Origin: an uncultured beta proteobacterium
Lineage (GTDB): Bacteria; Pseudomonadota; Gammaproteobacteria; Burkholderiales; Burkholderiaceae_C
Assembly: GCA_903823025.1 (NCBI GenBank)
Contig: CAIJRK010000003.1
Location: forward strand, 80,078-144,077
Reading direction: 5' to 3'
Length of the DNA stretch: 64,000 bases
In this document: piece after piece, positions 1-10,692 of the stretch
Numbering within the stretch: the first letter of the stretch is position 1
Layout of the letters: every line of letters starts with the position of its first letter
Notes under the pieces: generated by a model
The model's input: the letters and a program-made list of their open reading frames with translations, nothing else
The model's database searches: none
Told to the model about the DNA's origin: nothing
Translations under genes and position numbers: made by a program

Positions 1-414
1 GGGCGCCTGCTGCGCCATGGGATGTGCGCGCATACAGTCGGGCACCACGGACGTCGGGTTACCGACGACGTTCAACATGTGCTTGGCAGACTGAACACCT
101 TGTTCGGCGGCGGCCTGAAAAAAGAACGCGGCAGTAGCATCGTTGCGCGGCACGCCTCGTCCGTTGGCATACATCCAGCCCAGGTTGTATTGGGCTTGGG
201 CGTCACCCAGGCGTGCGCTTTTGCAATACAGAGTTGCCGCCATGGCCGGGTCTCGCGTGACCCCTTCGCCGTTCTCCAAGGCGAGCGCTTCGGTACGAAG
301 CAGGACGGCGAGGTTGTTCTGGGTTGTGAGGTCCTGGGCAGACGCGGCCAAGGGTGCCATCGCACTCAAGGCCGCGAGCAACAGGGCGGATAGCGTTGAA
401 AATAGAGGCTGCAT
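1..414 (-). CDS. Sel1-like repeat (SLR) protein with N-terminal signal peptide, truncated by window edge
   Basis: Reverse strand from ATG at 414 reads MQPLFSTLSALLLAALSAMAPLAASAQ...; SLR-like stretch YCKSARLGDAQAQYNLGWMYANGRGVPRNDATAAFFFQAAAEQG. Runs off the left edge, so absent from the ORF track. Confidence 0.75.
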   Translation of the reverse strand, partial: MQPLFSTLSALLLAALSAMAPLAASAQDLTTQNNLAVLLRTEALALENGEGVTRDPAMAATLYCKSARLGDAQAQYNLGWMYANGRGVPRNDATAAFFFQAAAEQGVQSAKHMLNVVGNPTSVVPDCMRAHPMAQQAP

Positions 415-460
415 GGACGCCAAGTGTCCGTGCTGTGGCCCGCGCAGACTTTGCGTATTG

Positions 461-1519
461 TCAGCGCGCGATTAAACGCAAGCGCGCCGCCGCCTCGCGC
501 AAACTCGCCTCGGTGCTGTCCCAACCCATGCAGGCATCGGTGATGGAAACGCCGTAACGCAAGTCTTGTAGCGCGCCTAATTTCTGGTTGCCTTCAAACA
601 AGTTGGACTCCAGCATCACGCCTTTGATCGAGCGGTTGCCCGCGCTGATCTGATTCACCACATCTTTCATCACCAGCGCTTGCAAGGCGTGGTTTTTGCG
701 TGAATTGCCGTGGCTGCAATCGACCACGATGTTCACCGGCAACTTGGCCGCGATCAACTCGGCCTCGGCTTGCGCAATGGCGACTGAATCGTAGTTGGGC
801 ACCGAGCCACCGCGCAAAATCAAATGCCCCAGCGCGTTGCCCCGGGTTTTGGTAATGGCGACTTGACCGGCACCATCAATGCCCAAAAATGAGTGCGGTT
901 GGGCGGCGGACAACATGGCGTTCAACGCCACTTCCAGATTGCCATCGGTGCCGTTTTTAAAGCCGACCGGGCTTGAAAGACCGCTGGCTAATTCGCGGTG
1001 CGTCTGGCTTTCTGTCGTGCGGGCGCCGATGGCGCTCCAGGCAATCAGGTCGCCCAAATACTGCGGCGTGATCGGATCCAGCGCCTCGGTGCCACAGGGC
1101 AAACCCAAGTCGTTGAGGTCAATCAGCAAACGGCGCGCCAGTTGCAGGCCTTCTTCGATGTGAAACGAGTCGTCCATGCGCGGGTCGTTGACCAGACCTT
1201 TCCAGCCCACGGTGGTGCGCGGCTTCTCAAAATACACGCGCATGACGATGAACAACTGGTCTTTCAGTTCATCGGCCAGCGCTTTAAGACGATGCGCGTA
1301 ATCCATCGCCGCTTTGATGTCGTGAATCGAACACGGCCCGACGACGACAAACAAACGCGGGTCGCGCCCGGTCAAAATGTTGGACAACGTGTGGCGCGCC
1401 TGGCTGACCGTTTGGGTGGCTTGGGCGCTGGCGGGCACATCGTCGTGCAGTTGCGTGGGCGACAGCAGGGTGTGCTGCTCCACCACGTTGAGATTTTCAA
1501 GTTCGGAGGGGAAAGGCAT
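461..1519 (-). CDS. aroG: 3-deoxy-7-phosphoheptulonate (DAHP) synthase, AroF/G/H class I
   Basis: 352 aa with LFVVVGPCSIHD, RVYFEKPRTTVGWKGL, VGFKNGTDGN and DCSHGNSRKNH motifs. Confidence 0.95.
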   Translation of the reverse strand: MPFPSELENLNVVEQHTLLSPTQLHDDVPASAQATQTVSQARHTLSNILTGRDPRLFVVVGPCSIHDIKAAMDYAHRLKALADELKDQLFIVMRVYFEKPRTTVGWKGLVNDPRMDDSFHIEEGLQLARRLLIDLNDLGLPCGTEALDPITPQYLGDLIAWSAIGARTTESQTHRELASGLSSPVGFKNGTDGNLEVALNAMLSAAQPHSFLGIDGAGQVAITKTRGNALGHLILRGGSVPNYDSVAIAQAEAELIAAKLPVNIVVDCSHGNSRKNHALQALVMKDVVNQISAGNRSIKGVMLESNLFEGNQKLGALQDLRYGVSITDACMGWDSTEASLREAAARLRLIAR

Positions 1520-1609
1520 GGCAGATTCCTGTTTGCAATAGAGAAAACATTAAACCAGACGCGCCCTGCCTTGCCCTTCGCTGAACTGACAGCGCGATTG
1601 AAGGTGCCG

Positions 1610-2887
1610 CTATTTTTGCAAGGCTTCGTCCAGCACTTCAATCCAGTGCCGCACCGGCGTGGTCGTGCCGCTTTGCAAATGCGTGATGCAACCGATGTTG
1701 GCGGAGACGATCACGTCGGGTTTTTCCGCACCAAAGGTGTCGTTCAAATGGCCGAGTTTGCGGTCGCGCAATTGGTAAGCCAAGTCCGGGTTGATGACTG
1801 AATAAGTGCCCGCCGAGCCACAGCACAAGTGCGCCTCGCAGCCGGTGACTTTGACGTCAAAGCCCAGCGCGCCCAAATGCTGCTCCACGCCCCCGCGCAG
1901 TTGCTGGCCGTGTTGCAACGTGCAGGGCGGGTGGAACGCAATGTGCGGCAACGCCTTTTGGGTCGTGGTTGTGTTGTCGGACAAAGGCAACTTGTCGCGC
2001 AGCGATACCGCCAGCTCGGGTAGCCATTCGCTCACGTCGCGGGTTAGTTCGCTGATGCGTGCCGCCTTTGCCGCATACACCGGGTCGTCGCGCAGAATGT
2101 GGCCGTATTCCTTGACGGTGACGCCACAGCCCGACGCGTTCATCAGAATCGCTTCAACGCCGGAGCTTGCTTTTTGCCCTTCGATAAACGGCCACCACGC
2201 ATCAATGTTGGCGCGCATTTCGGCTTTGCCACCCTCTTGGTCGTTCAAGTGAAACTTGACCGCGCCGCAGCAACCCGCCTTGGGCGCAATCACGGTTTGA
2301 ATGCCCGCTGCATCAAACACGCGGGCAGTGGCGCGGTTGATGTTGGGGGCCATCGCCGGTTGCACGCAGCCCGCCAGCATCAAGATTTTGCGGGCGTGTT
2401 CGCGCGTGGGCCAACGACCGGCGTCTTGTTTGACGGGAACTTTGTTTTGCAATGCGGCTGGCAGCAGCGGACGAGCCAGTTGACCCAACGCCATGGCCGG
2501 GGCAAACAGGGGCGACGGCAGGCCTTCTTTCAGCGCCCAGCGTAGCGCACGTTCGCCCAGCGGACGCGGCACTTTGGCGTCCACCAGTTTGCGGCCAATG
2601 TCGAGCAAATGGCCGTAATCTACGCCGGACGGGCAAGTGGTTTCGCAACTGCGGCAGCTCAGGCAGCGATCCAGATGTTGCTGTGTTTTGCGCGTGGGCG
2701 TCGCGCCTTCCAGCACTTGCTTCATCAGGTAGATGCGTCCGCGCGGGCCGTCTAATTCATCACCCAGTAATTGATAGGTGGGGCAAGTGGCGGTGCAAAA
2801 ACCACAGTGAACGCATTTACGAAGAATGGCTTCGGCGGCGAGACCGTCGGTGGTGCCTTTGTATTCGGGGGCTAGATTGGTTTGCAT
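1610..2887 (-). CDS. glcF: Glycolate oxidase iron-sulfur subunit
   Basis: Two CxxCxxCxxxCP ferredoxin-type motifs (CVHCGFCTATCP, CLSCRSCETTCPSG) and CCG-type motifs. Confidence 0.93.
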   Translation of the reverse strand: MQTNLAPEYKGTTDGLAAEAILRKCVHCGFCTATCPTYQLLGDELDGPRGRIYLMKQVLEGATPTRKTQQHLDRCLSCRSCETTCPSGVDYGHLLDIGRKLVDAKVPRPLGERALRWALKEGLPSPLFAPAMALGQLARPLLPAALQNKVPVKQDAGRWPTREHARKILMLAGCVQPAMAPNINRATARVFDAAGIQTVIAPKAGCCGAVKFHLNDQEGGKAEMRANIDAWWPFIEGQKASSGVEAILMNASGCGVTVKEYGHILRDDPVYAAKAARISELTRDVSEWLPELAVSLRDKLPLSDNTTTTQKALPHIAFHPPCTLQHGQQLRGGVEQHLGALGFDVKVTGCEAHLCCGSAGTYSVINPDLAYQLRDRKLGHLNDTFGAEKPDVIVSANIGCITHLQSGTTTPVRHWIEVLDEALQK

Positions 2888-2920
2888 ATAGGAGGTGTTA
2901 TTTCAGCGCACGCTGTCAAG

Positions 2921-4093
2921 TTAAAACGCCGGGTAAAGACGACCACGGTTAAAAATACCGGCGGGGTCAAACTCGGCTTTCAAGCGTTGGTGAATCAGGG
3001 TCAGTGCAGGTGTCAAGGGGCTAAAGCGGGCTTGGGCTGCCGTGCCAATGTCATGCGCCATGAAGAGGGTCACCGTGGCGCCGACTTTAGCGACAGCTTG
3101 ACGCAGTTGCGTCTGGACCGACAATGGCGCCCACAGCCAACGCTGGCCGCCGTGCCATTCGATCAGTTGCGCATAGGGCAGATCAAGCACGGGCGCGGTT
3201 TGCGGCAAACTCAGACGCCACAGCACCAGCGGGTCGTGTTCTTTTGAGGTCGGCTGGGCTGTTTGCCGTGTTTGTGAGGTTTGCGGTACAAAAAATGGCG
3301 AACGCAAATCACGGCTGTTTTCCCAATAAGGAAAAGCTTGCGCATTGTTCAGACGCGTACCGGGCACGGCTTGCGTCATCTTGCGACACGCTGACTCGAC
3401 GGCTGCAACGGCACCACGCAGGCGTACCCATAATTGTTCGGGTTGACCTGCGGCGGTGTCATCGCGCACCCAGCAACTGGCGTTCAGGGGCAGCGGCTGG
3501 CCGCCCCATTGGTGCAGTCGGGCTAACGCTGCGGCTTGATCTAATTCAAAAACCAGGGTGGCTTCAGCTGGGGCTACCGGCAGCACCTTGAGTGAAATCT
3601 CGGTCAAAACACCGAGCGTTCCCAAGGCGCCCACCATCAGGCGCGAGACGTCATAACCCGCCACGTTTTTCATAACCTGCCCGCCAAACGTGAGTAAGTC
3701 GCCTTTGCCATTGAGGAGCTTGACGCCCAAAACAAAGTCACGCACAGCGCCGACACTGGCACGGGATGGCCCGCTCAAACCCGCCGCGACCATGCCGCCA
3801 ACAGTGGCCTCGGGGCCAAAGCGGGGCGGCTCAAAGGCCAGACATTGCCCTTTTTCAGCCAGCGCGGTTTCCAGCGCTAGCAGCGGTGTGCCCGCGCCCA
3901 CGGTCACAACCAGTTCACTGGGTTCGTAGCTGGTGATGCCGCTGAGGGGGCGCACATCCAACAATTCGCCTTGTAGTGATTCGCCGTAAAAGTCTTTGGT
4001 GGCGCCACCGCGAATGCGTAACGGGGTGCAGTCGGCGGTTGCGGCACGAATGCGGTCAGTGATCTGACGGAGTGAAAAGTCCAGAGTATTCAT
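2921..4093 (-). CDS. glcE: Glycolate oxidase FAD-binding subunit
   Basis: FAD_binding_4-type N terminus (RIRGGATKDFYGE...), adjacent to glcF. Start MNTLDFSLRQ preferred over the upstream ORF-track start. Confidence 0.9.
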   Translation of the reverse strand: MNTLDFSLRQITDRIRAATADCTPLRIRGGATKDFYGESLQGELLDVRPLSGITSYEPSELVVTVGAGTPLLALETALAEKGQCLAFEPPRFGPEATVGGMVAAGLSGPSRASVGAVRDFVLGVKLLNGKGDLLTFGGQVMKNVAGYDVSRLMVGALGTLGVLTEISLKVLPVAPAEATLVFELDQAAALARLHQWGGQPLPLNASCWVRDDTAAGQPEQLWVRLRGAVAAVESACRKMTQAVPGTRLNNAQAFPYWENSRDLRSPFFVPQTSQTRQTAQPTSKEHDPLVLWRLSLPQTAPVLDLPYAQLIEWHGGQRWLWAPLSVQTQLRQAVAKVGATVTLFMAHDIGTAAQARFSPLTPALTLIHQRLKAEFDPAGIFNRGRLYPAF

Positions 4094-4161
4094 GCGCCAA
4101 ATAGTAAGGGGCAATCAGCCCCTTGCGTTTGAATTTTTTGAACCGTTTGGATGCTAAAAAT

Positions 4162-5112
4162 TTAGTCACTAAAGTAGTTGACCGGCAACCCAGGCACTTC
4201 AACCCGCCTTGAAAACACACAACCGGACAACGGGAAGGCCGCCAGTTCTGCGGCGCTGCGGCCATGGCGGGCGCTGGTGAGGAATATAGTTTTTAAATCG
4301 TCGCCGCCAAAACAAGGCATCGTGGGGCACTGCACGGGCGTGGCAAATTCGGCCAGCAGCGTGCCATCCGGTGCAAACTGGCAGACCCGGCGACCCTCAA
4401 ACAGGGCGACAAAGTAGTTGCCCTGTATGTCCACGGCAGCGCCATCCGGGCGACCCCGGTAGCCGCCGTTATCTGGGGTTGGGTCAAACTGCCAACCCGC
4501 CGGTTTGGGGATGAATTGGGCCAGGATACGAGGCCTTGTCAAGGCGTTGGTTTGCACCTCAAAGTCCCAGGCGTGCACGGTGTGGCTGGGCGTGTCGGCC
4601 CAATACAAGGTGCGCCCATCAGGACTCCAGGCCAAGCCATTGGCGGTGGTGACGGGCCAGGTGCGCGGGTCGATCTTGCGTTCTATTTGGGGTGCGCGGC
4701 CACCCCGGCAGTCCAGTGAATAAAGCGCGGCGTTGCGGGCTATTTTGGTTTCGTCAACCGTGCCAATCCAGAAGCGCCCCAGTGCGTCGCACTTGCCATC
4801 GTTGGCGCGCAGATGCGCCGGGTCGGCCTCAAGTGTGGCGATGTGCACCAGCGGCCCGTGCCAGTTGCGGGCACGAAAGACGCCGTGGCGCAACGCGATG
4901 ACCAAGCCGCCGCTGGCCGCCGGGGCGATGCAGCCCGGCTCACTGGGCATGTCCCAGGTTTCCACCGTGCCTTGCGCCGGGGCCATTCTCAAAATTTGTT
5001 TGCCTGAAATATCGACCCAGTACAGGCGCTGCTCCTGCGGATGCCAAAACGGCGATTCGCCGAGTTCACAAGGTTGGGTAGTGGCGGCTTGCCAGGGGTT
5101 GTTCGCGTGCAT
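4162..5112 (-). CDS. SMP-30/gluconolactonase/LRE family protein
   Basis: CELGESPFWHPQEQRLYWVDI, RANDGKCDALGRFWIGTVDE, NGLAWSPDGRTLYWADT. Confidence 0.9.
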   Translation of the reverse strand: MHANNPWQAATTQPCELGESPFWHPQEQRLYWVDISGKQILRMAPAQGTVETWDMPSEPGCIAPAASGGLVIALRHGVFRARNWHGPLVHIATLEADPAHLRANDGKCDALGRFWIGTVDETKIARNAALYSLDCRGGRAPQIERKIDPRTWPVTTANGLAWSPDGRTLYWADTPSHTVHAWDFEVQTNALTRPRILAQFIPKPAGWQFDPTPDNGGYRGRPDGAAVDIQGNYFVALFEGRRVCQFAPDGTLLAEFATPVQCPTMPCFGGDDLKTIFLTSARHGRSAAELAAFPLSGCVFSRRVEVPGLPVNYFSD

Positions 5113-5156
5113 GAGATGTGGTTTTTCGATAATGGCGTTGCGCCTCGGTGGCGGGT

Positions 5157-5762
5157 TTAACGCGCAGTCAATGCAAGATAAGCCGTGCGTGTCTGCGGCG
5201 ACACGGCCGCCAGCAATTGTTCATAAGTCGTTTTGTGGCGCGCCATCAAGCGGGCTGATGCCACTGTTTTGGAACGGCAAAACCAGTGACAGGTGTGTTG
5301 CATTAAAAACAGTTCGGCTGACAGCGTAAAGGCCTTGTCTTTGGGGCTTTTGTTTTGCTCGTTTTGTGCCACTTGCGTGAGGCCTTGCGCGTGCAGGCGC
5401 AGCGCGGCTCGCATATCAAATGTAGCGTCGGGAAAAAGTTGGTTCGCGTAGGGTAAGGCCAGGGCGAGTTTGCTGACCCGCGCATCGGCCTCGCTGACTT
5501 TTGAAAACTCGGTAGCCAAGCGATTGAACTGCCCGCACAGCGCGGTCTCGGACGTGCTCAGGATGTTCCAGATTTGGGTCTGGCGTTGGGGATCCGTTTC
5601 GCCGAGCGCACGCAGGTAACCGTTGGCCAGGTCTTCCATCAATTTTTCAATCTGGTGTTGTCCGAGATGATGGCCCAACAGGGCAATGCGTTTGTTTTGA
5701 TCTCTTGATTTGAGTGCGTAGGCGCTGATAGCAATCAACATCAGCAGCGTAAATAGTTCCAT
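5157..5762 (-). CDS. Hypothetical protein with N-terminal hydrophobic helix
   Basis: Open frame; likely start MELFTLLMLIAISAYALKSRDQNKRIA because the longer ORF start overlaps the amtB terminator. Confidence 0.6.
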   Translation of the reverse strand: MELFTLLMLIAISAYALKSRDQNKRIALLGHHLGQHQIEKLMEDLANGYLRALGETDPQRQTQIWNILSTSETALCGQFNRLATEFSKVSEADARVSKLALALPYANQLFPDATFDMRAALRLHAQGLTQVAQNEQNKSPKDKAFTLSAELFLMQHTCHWFCRSKTVASARLMARHKTTYEQLLAAVSPQTRTAYLALTAR

Positions 5763-5816
5763 GAAGTCGTGTCGGTGTCGTTGAAGTAGGACTTGAGTGT
5801 AGTGGTGGCTGAAACT

Positions 5817-5851
5817 AAAAAGCCCACTGATGCACAAGGGCACCAGTGGGC
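5817..5851 (-). terminator. Rho-independent terminator downstream of amtB
   Basis: Minus strand GCCCACTG-gtgcccttgtgcat-CAGTGGGC followed by TTTTT. Confidence 0.75.
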
Positions 5852-5893
5852 GGGTCGCCTCAGGGCGACGTCAGGCGGCGGTTGCCGACTGGA

Positions 5894-7270
5894 TTAACGG
5901 TTGTAAGCGGTTTCGCCGTGCGACGTGATGTCGAGGCCTTCGCGCTCGTCTTCTTCGCTCACACGCAGACCGATGGTCAGATCCACAATCTTGTAGGCAA
6001 TGAAGGCCACAATCCCTGACCATGCCATTGTGATGAGCACGCCTTCAGCTTGAATAAACACTTGGCTGGCGATAGAAAAATCGGCTTTGCCTGTGCCGCC
6101 CAAACTTGGGGCCGTGAACACGCCGGTGAGCAAAGCGCCCAAAATGCCGCCTACGCCGTGGATCCCAAAGACATCCAGCGAGTCATCGGCGCCGAGCATT
6201 CTCTTGAGACCACCAATGCCCCACAGACAAATAAAGCCAGACAGCAAGCCGATGACAATGGCACCCATTGGGCCGACTGAACCGCACGCCGGTGTAATAG
6301 CAACCAGACCGGCCACCGCACCCGAAGCCGCACCCAGCATGGAGGCTTTGCCTTTGGCCATCGTTTCACCGATACACCAAGCCAAGATGGCAGCAGCCGT
6401 AGCCACCAGCGTGTTGATGAAGGCCAGCGTTGCGCCGCCATTGGCTTCCAGGTTGGAACCAGCGTTAAAGCCGAACCAGCCCACCCACAGCAGCGAAGCG
6501 CCCACCATTGTCAGTGTCAGGCTGTGCGGGGCCATGGCTTCTTTGCCGTAACCGATGCGTTTGCCCACCATGTAGGCACCGACCAAACCCGCCACAGCGG
6601 CATTGATGTGCACCACAGTGCCACCCGCAAAGTCCAGCGCGCCCTTGCTCAACAGATAACCGCCAGCGCCCCACACCATGTGGGCAATCGGCAAGTAGCT
6701 AAACGTGAACCAAATTGCGCAAAACAGCAAGACGGCGGCAAACTTCATGCGCTCGGCAAAGGAGCCGACGATCAGGGCGCAGGTAATGCCTGCAAACGTC
6801 GCCTGGAAGGCGATAAAGATGAATTCAGGAATCTTCGCCGTCGGGGTGAACGTGTCGGCCAGCGAGTCGGGCGTCACGCCTAACAGGAACAACTTGTCAA
6901 AGTTGCCGATGATCAAACCTGAGCCACCGAATGCCAGTGTGTAGCCATAAATGACCCACAGCACGGAGGTCATGGCGAAGACCACCATCACCTGCATCAA
7001 CACCGACAGCATATTTTTGCTGCGCACCAAGCCGCCATAAAACAGGGCCAGGCCGGGAACAATCATCAAAATGACCAACAAAGTGGACATCATCATCCAG
7101 GCCGTGTCGCCTTTGTCAACGGTAGCGACAGGCGCGGCCGGGGCGGCATCCACCACGGCCGCCATAAGGGTTGTCGCGGATGGGGCTGCTTCCGGGGTTT
7201 GTGCCAGTGCAGCGCCACCACAGGCGAGCAGACTTAAACCCAAAGCCAGGGAGGTCAATAGTTTTTTCAT
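5894..7270 (-). CDS. amtB: Ammonium transporter
   Basis: DTAWMMMSTLLVILMIVPGLALFYGGLVRSKNML and DVFGIHGVGGILGALLTGVF; start MKKLLTSLALG with signal peptide at 7270. Confidence 0.95.
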   Translation of the reverse strand: MKKLLTSLALGLSLLACGGAALAQTPEAAPSATTLMAAVVDAAPAAPVATVDKGDTAWMMMSTLLVILMIVPGLALFYGGLVRSKNMLSVLMQVMVVFAMTSVLWVIYGYTLAFGGSGLIIGNFDKLFLLGVTPDSLADTFTPTAKIPEFIFIAFQATFAGITCALIVGSFAERMKFAAVLLFCAIWFTFSYLPIAHMVWGAGGYLLSKGALDFAGGTVVHINAAVAGLVGAYMVGKRIGYGKEAMAPHSLTLTMVGASLLWVGWFGFNAGSNLEANGGATLAFINTLVATAAAILAWCIGETMAKGKASMLGAASGAVAGLVAITPACGSVGPMGAIVIGLLSGFICLWGIGGLKRMLGADDSLDVFGIHGVGGILGALLTGVFTAPSLGGTGKADFSIASQVFIQAEGVLITMAWSGIVAFIAYKIVDLTIGLRVSEEDEREGLDITSHGETAYNR

Positions 7271-7304
7271 AAGAGTGTGTTCTCGTATCGGTTGAGCGAG
7301 GGCG

Positions 7305-7679
<375 letters not shown>

Positions 7680-7850
7680 TTACACGCATGGTTCATGCCA
7701 ATAAATGCTTGAGTTTCAGGCTCATGGGAGACGTTTTTGGTAAATTCTTTGGACTAAGATAAATGAATAAATAAATAGAATGCACCATTTAAGTGCGTTA
7801 AATCCGGGGCCATCACGTCGGGATGCGCACCCTTTTAGAGAGGAATCCAC

Positions 7851-8732
7851 ATGAGTCTTTCTTTGGTGCAAAGCCGCGCCTTGCTGGGTCTGGACGCTGC
7901 CGCTGTTACGGTGGAGGTTCATCTGGCGAATGGATTGCCCAGTTTTACTTTGGTCGGGTTGGCTGACGTGGAGGTCAAAGAGGCGCGTGAGCGGGTGCGT
8001 TGTGCGATTCAAAACTCGGGCCTTGAGTTCCCGTATAACAAACGCATCACCGTTAATTTGGCGCCAGCGGATTTGCCCAAAGATTCGGGACGTTTTGATT
8101 TGCCGATTGCGCTGGGTATTCTGGCCGCCAGCGGGCAGATTGATGCAGCCCGGCTGGCCGGTTATGAATTTGCCGGTGAGTTGTCGTTGTCCGGCGAATT
8201 GCGCCCGGTGCGCGGTGCGCTCGCCATGAGCTTGGCGTTGCACGCCGGACGGGTCGTGACCCAATTGGTGTTGCCCCCGGACAGTGCCGAAGAAGCCGCG
8301 CTGGTGCCTGATGCCCAGGTGTACCGGGCGCGTCATTTGCTGGACGTGGTTCAGCATTTTTTGCCACAAACCTCTGACGCGCCACCGCCGGAGCCGTCGC
8401 CGGGCTGGTCGCGTGTCACGGCCATTGCACACGCGCCAGCCCTTCAGTACCCGGACATGGCGGATGTCAAAGGCCAACTCGGTGCCAAACGGGCGCTGGA
8501 GATTGCAGCGGCGGGCGGTCACAGTTTGTTGCTGATGGGGCCGCCCGGCTCGGGCAAGTCGATGCTGGCGCAACGCTTTGCAGGTCTGCTTCCTGCCATG
8601 ACGACTGACGAGGCGCTGCAAAGTGCGGCGGTTGCCAGTTTGGGCGGGCACTTTTCATTAGACCGTTGGGCGCAGCGTCCTACTTGCAGTCCGCACCATA
8701 CGGCCAGTGCCGTGGCATTGGTCGGCGGCGGT
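7851..8732 (+). pseudogene. comM: comM/yifB (Mg chelatase-like AAA ATPase), 5' portion, interrupted by the Tn7-like insertion
   Basis: MSLSLVQSRALLGLDAAAVTVEVHLANGLPSFTLVGLADVEVKEARERV...HHTASAVALVGGG; the coding match stops after GGG and resumes as [24 protein letters not shown] at 41121. Confidence 0.95.
8728..8732. repeat. 5-bp target-site duplication, left copy (GCGGT)
   Basis: GCGGT at 8728-8732 and 41116-41120; excising 8733-41120 restores ...VGGGSPPRPGE... in comM. Confidence 0.9.
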
Positions 8733-8779
8733 TGTCATTTTCAGAAATTGCTGCGACATTTTTGAATAGGGTGCGACAT
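8733..8779 (+). repeat. Left transposon end with two TnsB-type sites spaced 20 bp
   Basis: TGTCATTTTCAGAAATTGCTGCGACATTTTTGAATAGGGTGCGACATA; 18/26 identical to the inverted right terminus. Confidence 0.8.
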
Positions 8780-8862
8780 AACGTAGTATTAGCGTTGTCA
8801 ATTTCCATTTCTGGTTGGTGCCCACATTTGCCGATGATAGGTGGGCATTCGACTCGTTAACT

Positions 8863-10692
8863 ATGCCTATCCAGTTCAAACAAGACATCCTGAAATCACC
8901 CAAAGTTGTCAGTCTCCCCAAGCTTAAATTCGAAAATATGGCGTTTGTGGCTTGGTCTTACAGTGGAATTTATAAGAATACACAAGATGATTCGCAGCCG
9001 CAGGTTCTCGTTGGCTTTCGACAGCTAATTGCTGACAAACTCCTTTCTGACGAAGTTACTCTTCGAAGAATTCCTCTTACCGCTGTCGGTCAAGTACGGA
9101 TTGGCTCAATTTGGCAAGCGGGGACCAGCAACTCTGCAATTCGCTTTGAAGCACGCTTCTTCGATGTCAGTTTTGAACCCGGTCATTGGCGGTTTGTTTC
9201 GTTTAATAGCTTGTGGGAAGCCAGAAGGCCAGACCTCTATCCCATGGCGATTCACCGTCTGAAGTACGTAAAAGATGAGAATTGGTATCTCGAATTCAAA
9301 TTGCCAAGCGGGGGAAAATTAATTGTTTCCTGCATCGAATTTTTCTCAAGGTGCTACGGCAGATCTGACGAGTTGAATCGAATTCTTGCAACATATAGTT
9401 GGAATGATGCGTACCAGCGTTTCTATGCACCACTAGATGAGCCACCAGAAGCCGACAAGTGGACAGTAAAGCTGAAAATGCGATTGCGTAATGGAGACAC
9501 CACTTTCTTGGCGCACGCGAAATACGATCCGTACACGCTGAACGCAGCCAAAAGCATTCACTCTCAAATTGCAGCTGAGTATTCTCCAGGCAATACACGC
9601 CCATTGTTTATTCAAATCGGCCCTTGGTTTCAGGGACCAGCAGAACTTTTCTGTAGTGGCATTCCGTTTGACGGCGGGCGCTCTTTTCTCGCTCATCAGA
9701 TCAATGGTTGTAGCGATCCTGACGGCATCTTGATTGAACGTAACCGTGAAAACACCAACAAAGTGGTAGAAGCTGAACAAGAGCTAGAGAGTGAGGGCAC
9801 TGCATGGGCAGGCGTGCACAAAAATCGCTTGGTTCGGCCTCCCTCAATACTTGATCTAACAGACATCGATGCACCTGACCATAGAGCAAATGGCGTGGAA
9901 GTTCTTGATGCAGTGTTTTTAACACTTGGAATCCCTCGACACATAGTTGATAAATATGAAGCGCGCATTAGCTCTGGGGCCAAGAATCGCCCCCAAGGAA
10001 ATGATGAGTTGACATACTCATCCGGCGAGCGAAAAGGCAATGACAAAGGAATTGGCTACGCATCACTTCATGCGCCAGTTCAGGTTGAGATTAATGGCGC
10101 TCTTTTAGATATTTGGCATGCAATACAGGCCCTAAAAGTTAAACATAGTGACATCATTAAAGCTGTAGATTGGTTTTGCATTTCAGATGGATTCCACTCA
10201 GAAGGAATTCCAAAGTTGATTGATCTTGAGGCGATGAAAGAAAATTCTGACTACATCATCCCAAACATTACAAGAAAATGGTGTTTTTTTGACTCAGACT
10301 TGAGTCGGATGCGCGGCATCATGGTTCTGCGGCTTATCGCCAGTGGTCTTCCAATTTACATTGTTGAAATTGAACGTCGAATTCGGAAGACTGAAGAAGC
10401 CGATGGTTCTATTAATGAATTAGAGGAACCATATCGTGGGTTCGTTACTGTAATTGGTTCAGAAAAGGATTTTCAAGTATGGCTAATCAGATTTATGTCT
10501 GACGTTCGGTATGTCCGAGGCATTGTGAGCAAACTAGTCCCTTTCTCTCCCGGTAGAGCAGACACATTCAACCACCAAAAATCACGTGGGGGATGTGTAT
10601 CGGGCGAATCAGCTGTTCTGAAAGCATTGGAAAAGATGGGGGTATTCATCGCAGCCAAGGGCATCAAGGCACAAAAAAGGATGATTTGGTAA
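8863..10692 (+). CDS. Putative TnsE-like Tn7 accessory protein (tentative)
   Basis: 609 aa first gene at the left end. C-terminal layout WCFFDSDLSRMRGIMVLRLIASGLPIYIVEIERR...FQVWLIRFMSDVRYVRGIVSKLVPF...NHQ resembles the TnsE C-terminal pattern by eye. Start MPIQFKQDI preferred. Confidence 0.5.
   Translation: MPIQFKQDILKSPKVVSLPKLKFENMAFVAWSYSGIYKNTQDDSQPQVLVGFRQLIADKLLSDEVTLRRIPLTAVGQVRIGSIWQAGTSNSAIRFEARFFDVSFEPGHWRFVSFNSLWEARRPDLYPMAIHRLKYVKDENWYLEFKLPSGGKLIVSCIEFFSRCYGRSDELNRILATYSWNDAYQRFYAPLDEPPEADKWTVKLKMRLRNGDTTFLAHAKYDPYTLNAAKSIHSQIAAEYSPGNTRPLFIQIGPWFQGPAELFCSGIPFDGGRSFLAHQINGCSDPDGILIERNRENTNKVVEAEQELESEGTAWAGVHKNRLVRPPSILDLTDIDAPDHRANGVEVLDAVFLTLGIPRHIVDKYEARISSGAKNRPQGNDELTYSSGERKGNDKGIGYASLHAPVQVEINGALLDIWHAIQALKVKHSDIIKAVDWFCISDGFHSEGIPKLIDLEAMKENSDYIIPNITRKWCFFDSDLSRMRGIMVLRLIASGLPIYIVEIERRIRKTEEADGSINELEEPYRGFVTVIGSEKDFQVWLIRFMSDVRYVRGIVSKLVPFSPGRADTFNHQKSRGGCVSGESAVLKALEKMGVFIAAKGIKAQKRMIW

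Noticed and set aside
7722-8651. 309-aa minus-strand ORF opposite comM
   Set aside because: Arg/Gln/His-rich shadow of comM coding sequence.
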